13,532 bases of DNA, taken from positions 1-13,532 of the forward strand of contig DAOVAG010000009.1 in assembly GCA_030671165.1 (NCBI GenBank), in the 5' to 3' direction. The translations under genes and the position numbers were made by a program. The notes beneath the pieces are model-generated. The model was not told the DNA's origin and did not search any database. It saw nothing but the letters and a program-made list of their open reading frames with translations. Origin of the DNA: Candidatus Bathyarchaeota archaeon (lineage in GTDB: Archaea; Thermoproteota; Bathyarchaeia; RBG-16-48-13; GCA-020355125). Numbering within the stretch: position 1 is the first letter of the stretch; every line of letters starts with the position of its first letter. Of this stretch, positions 1 through 5,286 are shown piece after piece.

Positions 1-682
1 CATGTTTTCCCATTTGAAGTTGGATTATGTAGGGTTCGCTGCATAGTCCTTTGTCGAGGAAGTTTCGTTTAACCCACATGAGGTGGTCTATGTGGAGGTT
101 CCATATTGGTTTGATATCGTGGGTTTCCATGTATTTTACGCCAGCTGTGATTGCATCTACTGAGTGTGGTCCTCCCATTTTGTTCCATGTCATGATGACG
201 GAGCCTTGGATGTATTTAGGGCCGTTTCCTCTTTCGACAAGTTCTTTGTGGTAGGTGACGTAGTCGGCTTTTCGTTCTCCTGATGCGGTTTTTATGACTT
301 CCCATCCGTGGTTCAGTGTGAGGACATCGACTTCTTCGAAGACTTTGTCGAAGATGTCTCCTTCGAGGTCTGCGTCGAGGGCGTGGTATGGACCGTTTTC
401 GCAGGAGTCTTTGTTGGGGGAGTTGATGTGTGTGTGGACGGCTGCGGCTCCGGCTTTGGCGCAGTCGATCATTGCGTCTGCTTGTTCTTTAATGGTGGCG
501 GGGGGCATTTTTTCGATGCCGAATCGGCGCCATAGGGTGCGAAAGAAGTGTCCTGGTGAGCTGCCTTCGACGATAAGTTTCTTGTTCATTGTGGGTATTT
601 GTGGCCAATCTACAACATGCTTGATATATTCCTTAATTCTTTCCTGTGATGGTTTAAATTGATGCTTGTATTTCTTTTCCAT
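1..682 (-). CDS. Beta-keto acid cleavage enzyme-like protein (DUF849/BKACE type), 3' end outside the window
   Basis: An open frame starts at ATG (complement 680-682) and runs without a stop through 227 codons to the window edge, so the C-terminus is missing. The family call rests on the pattern KKLIVEG near residue 34, a helix followed by AGAAAVHTH at 78-85, and a later GGPHSVDAI...YIIQLQMG stretch resembling the barrel strands of DUF849 proteins. H83 and H85 match the HxH metal ligands of BKACE enzymes, which condense or cleave beta-keto acids with acetyl-CoA, as in 3-keto-5-aminohexanoate cleavage. The third ligand, a Glu further on, would lie outside the window. The substrate cannot be read from the sequence. 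A second in-frame ATG (complement 587-589, residue 32) starts closer to the usual family N-terminus, but the preceding residues (e.g. DWPQIPT) look like real protein. From about codon 30 the codons are mostly C-ending and local G+C reaches about 60% (361-480), unlike the neighbouring genes. Confidence 0.75.
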   Translation of the reverse strand, partial: MEKKYKHQFKPSQERIKEYIKHVVDWPQIPTMNKKLIVEGSSPGHFFRTLWRRFGIEKMPPATIKEQADAMIDCAKAGAAAVHTHINSPNKDSCENGPYHALDADLEGDIFDKVFEEVDVLTLNHGWEVIKTASGERKADYVTYHKELVERGNGPKYIQGSVIMTWNKMGGPHSVDAITAGVKYMETHDIKPIWNLHIDHLMWVKRNFLDKGLCSEPYIIQLQMGKH

Positions 683-894
683 TTTTTTATCAAGATACTT
701 TAATGAAATTATTGAATAAATAATTTTGCATTAAAAGATCTTGTTAAACATTATTATTGTTGAAAAAATGTGATTTTAATCCTTATCAATATATTTAGAT
801 TATATTTAATTTGAATATACGGAAAAATGATAGTTTATCTTAAACATGAAACTAGATAATAAATCAAAATAAAATATTGATAACTAGGTTTTTT

Positions 895-918
895 CTAAAT
901 AGTATCAATGTTATTTAG
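895..918 (-). repeat. 7-bp inverted repeat spanning the rimI stop codon
   Basis: The arms CTAAATA (895-901) and TATTTAG (912-918) are exact reverse complements separated by 10 bases. The acetyltransferase stop codon (complement 915-917) lies inside one arm. It could form a weak hairpin at the mRNA 3' end. The downstream minus-strand sequence is A-rich rather than T-rich, so it is not a classic terminator. Confidence 0.3.
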
Positions 919-1400
919 TTTTGAAGGTTTAGAGCCATTATATATGCAGATTCTCCATCTCGATAATAGCGATTTATGATTTTCATTTGTTCAAATCCGA
1001 ATTTTCTATATAGATAGAGAGCTTCTTCATTACTAGGCCTGACTTCTAAGAAACATTCCTCAGCTTTGTATGTTGGCAAAGAGACTTCCAAGATTTTCGA
1101 GATAAGAGCTTCACCTATTCCCATTCTTCGATAATTGGGTATCACAGCTATTGAAATGATATGTCCTTTCCTAGCGATGCTAAATTTTTTTATGCTTGAG
1201 AGCCCTGTCTCAATTCTGCACATTATGTATCCAACGACATTGTTATCGACTAATGCTACGAAAAAGGCTTTAGGAAAACGTTGATTGATTTTAAGTATAA
1301 AATATTTAGTATAGTGTTCAGGAAGACAGGTCCAATTGATATGTATCACTTCATTGATGTGTGATTCATCAAACTGTTTGACTGTAAAATTCTGTTTCAT
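915..1400 (-). CDS. rimI: GNAT N-acetyltransferase, archaeal RimI/Ard1 type
   Basis: This 161-residue protein spans a single GNAT domain. The acetyl-CoA pyrophosphate-binding loop is RRMGIGEAL (residues about 96-104). LPEHY at 26-30 matches the LPENY of Sulfolobus Ard1, whose Glu is catalytic. GHIISIAV and FLEVRPSNEEAL match the next conserved blocks, and YYRDGESAYIMAL matches the C-terminal strand. Archaeal members acetylate the alpha-amino group of nascent or mature protein N-termini (Ser, Ala, Met and others) and combine the roles of bacterial RimI and eukaryotic NatA. The start is ATG at complement 1398-1400, preceded by purine-rich AGGAAGGAAAT. Only 18 bases separate it from the stop of the LarA-type gene upstream, so it is probably the second gene of that operon. 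No partner subunit is visible. The family call is firm; the exact substrate set is inferred. Confidence 0.88.
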   Translation of the reverse strand: MKQNFTVKQFDESHINEVIHINWTCLPEHYTKYFILKINQRFPKAFFVALVDNNVVGYIMCRIETGLSSIKKFSIARKGHIISIAVIPNYRRMGIGEALISKILEVSLPTYKAEECFLEVRPSNEEALYLYRKFGFEQMKIINRYYRDGESAYIMALNLQN

Positions 1401-1418
1401 CTTGGATTTCCTTCCTAT

Positions 1419-2681
1419 TTATTTTTCTTGAAGGATAGGTAATATTGTGGCAGCATAAGGCACAACTAATATCTTGCTTTTTTTTCCTTTAATTCTTAAG
1501 GCTGCATTTAAAGCTGCGTTAACACTCTTAGCAGTTTGTAATTTGAAAACATTCACTGCATAATAATCTGGCATGGCAGATACAAGTATTATTTTTACTT
1601 TCTCAAGAGCTTTCATAAGATAGTACGCTTTATGTCCACCGACTACAAATTTTCTTTTGAGCTCTCTCTTAAGATTTGTTATTGTTTTATATTTCAACAT
1701 CCAGTCATAGAACACAGCATTACCATACCCTTGAGAGCATTCAGCTACTAAAATTATAATACCATTATCTTTTACGATGTTGAGTACAGAGTCAACTCCT
1801 TTATAAGATTGATATAAATCAACATCATAAGGGTGACCTCCCGGGCTAACAATAACTATAGACGCGGTTTCATCAATAGGCACTTTATACATCTCATCAA
1901 CAAGCTTTACTCCCTGAAGAAAAGTCTGATTCATCTCTCCTGCAAAGCATTGAATAACTTCTTTCTGCGGATTTAAAACCACATTAACTACAAAATTAAC
2001 ATCTGCAAGGAGAGCAGCTTCTTTCATATCTTTATGAACAATGTTTCCGTCAAGATTTCCAGTTCTAGAATTTGGGTTAAAAAGAAATTTATGATTTTGT
2101 TGGATTGTTTTAATACCACATATTGCTGGTAAGACACTTTTCCTTCCACCACCATAACCTGCAAAATAATGAAGATCGATATCCCCAGTTAAAATTCGAA
2201 CATCTGCATTAGCAAAATATTTATTAATATAAACTTCAGTCCCTAAACTCGTCTTTCCAATATGCACAAGATCCTTTGAATCACAATCATGTATAACAAC
2301 ATTTAATCTCTTTGAATATACTTCACCAATTAAATCCTTCATTTTATCCAAACTAGATGAGTGCATGCCACTACCGACTATGATTGTAATATTATCATCT
2401 TCAATGCCTAACTGATTCAATTTATTGACGAGACATGGTATAATAAGGTGACTAGGTGAAGGCCTTGTTTCATCATCAATCACAATAGCAATTTTATTTC
2501 CAGATTTTACAATTTCTTCCAATTTCATTCCACTAACAGGATTATCAATGGAGTTACTGATTACTTCTGAAGGATTATCTACGGCTTTCACTTCTTTTCC
2601 ATTTATGATACCTAAAAAATTCTCATCAGGTACTTTTACCACAACTTCAGTATTATTATATGGAATCCAAACTTCAACCAT
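1419..2681 (-). CDS. larA: LarA-family nickel-pincer (NPN) racemase/epimerase
   Basis: This is a 420-residue protein of normal LarA length (about 425). Signature residues of Lactiplantibacillus LarA are all present at nearly the same spacing: R73 in DDETRP, H107 in GSGMH, H171 in LHYFAGYGGG, the cofactor lysine K181 in GGRKS, H197 in QNHK, and Q291/K294 in YQSYK. In LarA these hold the covalently bound nickel pyridinium dithiocarboxylate cofactor and act as the two catalytic histidines. The reaction is hydride-transfer racemisation or epimerisation of a 2-hydroxy acid. The family includes lactate, malate and sugar-acid enzymes, so the substrate is open. No larB, larC or larE cofactor genes are in the window. 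I chose the ATG at complement 2679-2681, preceded at 7 nt by GGTGGT. An in-frame TTG five codons earlier gives a 425-residue version. A promoter-like box lies about 26 bases upstream. It probably heads an operon with rimI. Confidence 0.92.
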   Translation of the reverse strand: MVEVWIPYNNTEVVVKVPDENFLGIINGKEVKAVDNPSEVISNSIDNPVSGMKLEEIVKSGNKIAIVIDDETRPSPSHLIIPCLVNKLNQLGIEDDNITIIVGSGMHSSSLDKMKDLIGEVYSKRLNVVIHDCDSKDLVHIGKTSLGTEVYINKYFANADVRILTGDIDLHYFAGYGGGRKSVLPAICGIKTIQQNHKFLFNPNSRTGNLDGNIVHKDMKEAALLADVNFVVNVVLNPQKEVIQCFAGEMNQTFLQGVKLVDEMYKVPIDETASIVIVSPGGHPYDVDLYQSYKGVDSVLNIVKDNGIIILVAECSQGYGNAVFYDWMLKYKTITNLKRELKRKFVVGGHKAYYLMKALEKVKIILVSAMPDYYAVNVFKLQTAKSVNAALNAALRIKGKKSKILVVPYAATILPILQEK

Positions 2682-2688
2682 AGTAGTT

Positions 2689-2694
2689 ACCACC
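2689..2694 (-). promoter_or_regulatory. Shine-Dalgarno-like GGTGGT before larA
   Basis: GGTGGT on the minus strand lies 7 bases before the ATG at 2681. It favours that ATG over the TTG at 2694-2696, which overlaps this site. Confidence 0.45.
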
Positions 2695-2704
2695 AAACAT
2701 TCAG

Positions 2705-2717
2705 TAAAAGTATTGAT
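2705..2717 (-). promoter_or_regulatory. Promoter-like element of the larA-rimI operon
   Basis: The minus strand reads ATCAATACTTTTA. The same 13 bases occur upstream of yjbQ (13170-13182). Its AT-rich right half lies about 26 bases before the larA ATG, the usual distance from an archaeal TATA box to the transcription start. Transcription could therefore begin at or very near the ATG, giving a leaderless message. This is inferred from position and recurrence. Confidence 0.4.
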
Positions 2718-2995
2718 AAGAATAATTTAAGCCTAATGTACTGAAACTATTTTATTTACTCAAAAAGAGTTGAAAGTACCAAAATCGGTTTAAAACTTGA
2801 AAATCAACAAATATCAATACTTAAGGAAACGTAATTTTTTGATAATTATGTGACTATATACGAATCAAGATTTGAATTAATATTATTGTTCCAATCCTAA
2901 CTTATTCAATATGTATGATATCAAATGATAGCTAACAACTTCAAAAAAACATCCAATATATTTATTTCTTTTATTTTTTTAAAAAAAAGAAAATT

Positions 2996-3003
2996 ACATA
3001 TAA
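2996..3003 (+). promoter_or_regulatory. TATA-like box of pyrE
   Basis: ACATATAA, preceded by an A-rich stretch that could serve as a TFB recognition element, is centred about 41 bases upstream of the pyrE TTG. A start about 26 bases downstream would leave a leader of roughly 15 bases. Confidence 0.35.
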
Positions 3004-3040
3004 GTAAAACGTATAGTATTCACCTAGATGTGGATTTATC

Positions 3041-3673
3041 TTGGTCTGGCAGATAGAGAAAGAGAAATATAAAACTGAAATATGTGAAATTTTAACTCGA
3101 ATAAACGCTTTAAGATTTGGTACATTTACTTTAACTGGTGGAAAATTAAGCCCATATTATATTGATTTGAGAATTATTCCAAGCTTTCCCGGAGCCTTCA
3201 AAAGGATTCAAAAATATTATCAAGAACTTGCCCTCAAAGATGTGAATGAAACTAAATTCAAACGAATAGCTGGAATACCTACTGCAGGCATCCCTTTTGC
3301 ATCGGTCCTAGCATTTTCACTTCATAAACCCTTCATTTATATCCGTAAAGACATTAAATCTCATGGTCGAGAGAGGAGAGTTGAAGGAATTCTTCATCCA
3401 GGTGATTCGGTCCTCCTTATTGATGATCTGATAACTTCAGGAAAAAATCTTTTATCCGCAGCGAAAGCTATACGATCAGAGGGCGGAATCGTTGATGATG
3501 CCTTAATTCTTATTGACCGCGAAGAAGGAGGTAAAGAAGCCTTAGCTAGGGAGGGCATCCATCTACACTATCTTACTAATATAACTGATGTCTCTGAAAT
3601 CTTATTCAGAATGGAAATTATTACAAAAGAACAGAGGATGGATATTCTCAAACAGGTTAAAGACTCAAAATGA
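3041..3673 (+). CDS. pyrE: Orotate phosphoribosyltransferase
   Basis: OPRT transfers orotate onto PRPP to make orotidine 5'-phosphate, the fifth step of de novo UMP synthesis, in the cytosol. The 210 residues match a full-length enzyme. FTLTGGKLSPYYIDLR (residues about 29-44) is the orotate-side N-terminal block. GIPTAGIPFA follows. YIRKDIKSHG carries the Arg/Lys/Lys/His of the flexible catalytic loop. The PRPP-binding signature is VLLIDDLITSGKN, with the two adjacent acidic residues. No in-frame ATG exists before the conserved region, and a TAG at 3014-3016 closes the frame upstream. TTG at 3041 is therefore the likely start, without a clear Shine-Dalgarno. The stop TGA overlaps an ATG in the form ATGA, which begins a 50-codon hydrophobic frame. 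No other pyr genes are nearby. Confidence 0.94.
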   Translation: MVWQIEKEKYKTEICEILTRINALRFGTFTLTGGKLSPYYIDLRIIPSFPGAFKRIQKYYQELALKDVNETKFKRIAGIPTAGIPFASVLAFSLHKPFIYIRKDIKSHGRERRVEGILHPGDSVLLIDDLITSGKNLLSAAKAIRSEGGIVDDALILIDREEGGKEALAREGIHLHYLTNITDVSEILFRMEIITKEQRMDILKQVKDSK

Positions 3674-3822
3674 ACTCCTCTTCCCAAATAATGGATATTA
3701 GTATAGTATTTGTGGATATAATTCTATATTATATTGTTAATTATGTCAGTTTTCTTATCTGTTTAGGAATATTTTCTGTATATCTAAAAGATGTATTAGT
3801 GCTGTTACTGCTTTTATCATAG
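3670..3822 (+). CDS. Possible 50-residue hydrophobic mini-protein overlapping the pyrE stop
   Basis: An ATG overlapping the pyrE TGA (ATGA) opens a frame of 50 codons ending at TAG 3820-3822. The product would begin MNSSSQIMDI and consist mostly of Ile, Val, Leu, Phe and Tyr, with one or two potential membrane segments and a run of leucines at the end. ATGA overlaps commonly couple translation of two genes. However, T-rich DNA after a gene naturally translates into hydrophobic residues, so this may be chance. I recognise no family. Confidence 0.2.
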   Translation: MNSSSQIMDISIVFVDIILYYIVNYVSFLICLGIFSVYLKDVLVLLLLLS

Positions 3823-4074
3823 TAAAATAATGTTTGTAGATATTTTTTCACTCATAGACTATGGTAGATTGATTTACTCTGCATCAGGTCAGTCCTTACA
3901 GTGGTATAAAGATAAGCGATAGGAACTCTTCACCTTTCTTATATGGTTTGACAAGCTTTTTATCAGCTTCAATCTTTGTGAATGAAACTGCTTTAGATCA
4001 ATTTGATCTGTACCACGAATCTAAAATGTTTTAATACAATGTATAGATTTCTGTTGGCTTAATATAACGATATT
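3823..4074. other. Intergenic tail between convergent pyrE and tbp
   Basis: The non-coding gap after pyrE is about 400 bases including the doubtful mini-ORF. It contains a T6 run (3843-3848) that could end plus-strand transcription and a short palindrome (3995-4009). A 30-codon ATG frame at 3830-3922 shows no recognisable features and is not called. Confidence 0.4.
3995..4009. repeat. Short perfect palindrome between pyrE and tbp
   Basis: AGATCAA-T-TTGATCT is an exact 7-bp inverted repeat with a one-base centre. This shape suits a dimeric regulator, but the site lies downstream of both convergent genes, so a role in 3'-end formation or no role at all is as likely. Confidence 0.25.
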
Positions 4075-4635
4075 TTATTCATAGGCTAGTAGGTTCTCTA
4101 CTTCTAATCTAATATGAAGCTTAGTTACGGCTTCGTAAACATCTTCCTCTTTTTTTGCTCCTGTACAGACAAGTTTACCGCTGGCAAATAAAAGGATAAC
4201 AACCTTTGGTACAGCCATTCTATAGATCAAACCCGGAAACTGTTCAGGTTCATACATAGTATGAGAAAGAGCATAAACAGTTCTCTCAAGATCTATTCTT
4301 CCCCCTACAGAGGCTGAAGCTACGATATTTTGAACAGTAATCTCAACTTTACCAACGATTAAGATACCATTATCTTTTAATTCTTGAACAACTTTCCTTA
4401 CAGCTTTGTGGACTAGTCTTGCTGATTTAGCGCCAGTACAAACCATCTTGCCAGAATGAAAGATTAAAGTAGCTGTCTTTGGTTTCTTAAGTCTGAAGAC
4501 AAGACCAGGAAATTGCTCTGGTTTATACTCGACACTTGGGAAAGCTTTTACAACAGAGTTAAGATCTATAGTCTGTTTAAGTGTAGCTGATGCAACAACA
4601 TTTTCAATATTTACAGTTGCACTTACTTTAGGCAA
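4075..4635 (-). CDS. tbp: TATA-binding protein (TBP)
   Basis: This is the archaeal general transcription factor that binds the TATA box and, with TFB, recruits RNA polymerase. The 186 residues form two direct repeats of about 90 residues. VSATVNIENVVASATL and VEITVQNIVASASVGG open repeats 1 and 2. QFPGLVFRLKKPK and QFPGLIYRMAVPK carry the DNA-intercalating region, and HSGKMVCTGAKS and ASGKLVCTGAKK close them. There is no long acidic tail. The start is TTG (complement 4633-4635): a TAG stops the frame three codons upstream, no in-frame ATG exists, and AGGAG lies 11 bases before the TTG. It follows the signal peptidase gene by 49 bases on the same strand, so the two may be co-transcribed. Confidence 0.97.
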   Translation of the reverse strand: MPKVSATVNIENVVASATLKQTIDLNSVVKAFPSVEYKPEQFPGLVFRLKKPKTATLIFHSGKMVCTGAKSARLVHKAVRKVVQELKDNGILIVGKVEITVQNIVASASVGGRIDLERTVYALSHTMYEPEQFPGLIYRMAVPKVVILLFASGKLVCTGAKKEEDVYEAVTKLHIRLEVENLLAYE

Positions 4636-4646
4636 ATACTTCTAAA

Positions 4647-4651
4647 CTCCT
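4647..4651 (-). promoter_or_regulatory. Shine-Dalgarno AGGAG for tbp
   Basis: AGGAG on the minus strand, 11 bases before the TTG, supports that unusual start codon; the spacing is at the long end. Confidence 0.45.
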
Positions 4652-4684
4652 AAAACACTTATTCTTGATTAAGGTTCTCCTTTA

Positions 4685-5221
4685 TTAAGGATTTTTATTC
4701 TTTAAATTGAATCCACTTATAATAAAAAGGATGATAAGAATTCCAACCATAGAAGTTTTAACAATTAGATCATCTATAAATTTTATGTATTCTGCTAATA
4801 AGACAGGGAGTTTCCCCGCAACAACACCTATTACATTCTCAGGAGGAACAGGTTTCTGATCAGCAATTCGATTATTATCACCCTTCGTTATGTAATGCAA
4901 ATCCCCTTCGATAATTTCAATATTGATAATTCGATGTACAATGCGTTCAGGTTGAGTTAATCTTGGATTATAAAAAACAATGATTTCACCAATTTCAATC
5001 TCACTTTTATTATCTACTCCCTGAAGAAGTAACATGTCTCCATCTTCTAGGGTTGGAAGCATACTTGTCAATTCAACAATTACCACAGGAGATTCAACCC
5101 CGATAACAAATCTTAGACTAAAAAGGACACCTCTAGACACCGTGTATACTATAATAATCACCATTAAAATTCTTGAAATGTATTTAATCTTAGGTGATGT
5201 CATTGTTCTTGAAATCATCAT
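4685..5221 (-). CDS. Signal peptidase I, archaeal/Sec11 type
   Basis: This membrane protease removes signal peptides from exported proteins. An N-terminal membrane helix (residues about 16-37) precedes ELTSMLPTL, which contains the nucleophile S53. The base is H96 in IVHRI, where bacterial enzymes use lysine, which makes this the archaeal/ER type. KGDNN with D115 and the later D121 complete the conserved acidic positions. A second hydrophobic segment lies near the C-terminus (about 155-170). Length, 178 residues, is normal. The start is uncertain: a GTG at complement 5225-5227 and two consecutive ATGs follow each other in frame. I took the first ATG. The gene is divergent from lhr, with about 65 bases between starts, and lies just upstream of tbp. 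Confidence 0.92.
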   Translation of the reverse strand: MMISRTMTSPKIKYISRILMVIIIVYTVSRGVLFSLRFVIGVESPVVIVELTSMLPTLEDGDMLLLQGVDNKSEIEIGEIIVFYNPRLTQPERIVHRIINIEIIEGDLHYITKGDNNRIADQKPVPPENVIGVVAGKLPVLLAEYIKFIDDLIVKTSMVGILIILFIISGFNLKNKNP

Positions 5222-5286
5222 AATCACTAATTTCTGCTATCTTCAAAACTACATCTATCCTTATTACATTTTTCCTTCATCTTAAT

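Larger units (their letters stand above)
2682..3040. other. Divergent intergenic region between larA and pyrE
   Basis: This AT-rich stretch holds the promoters of both divergent genes and no credible gene. A T-tract running directly into an A-tract (2974-2988, seven T then eight A) sits about 10 bases upstream of the pyrE TATA-like box and could bend DNA or enhance promoter opening. The motif ATCAATACTTA occurs on the plus strand at 2813-2823, resembling the larA promoter-like element in the opposite orientation. Confidence 0.5.

Noticed and set aside
51..662. Plus-strand frames across the first 660 bases
   Set aside because: They are shadows of the minus-strand cleavage-enzyme gene, whose strong codon bias opens other frames. 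Their translations are Cys/Ser/Trp-rich and unlike any protein family.
2974..2988. T7-A8 tract as a terminator for a pyrE-upstream transcript
   Set aside because: It lies immediately upstream of the pyrE TATA-like box in a divergent promoter region, so a promoter-associated A-tract is the simpler reading.
3830..3922. 30-codon ATG frame after the pyrE mini-ORF
   Set aside because: Too short, no Shine-Dalgarno and no recognisable motif.
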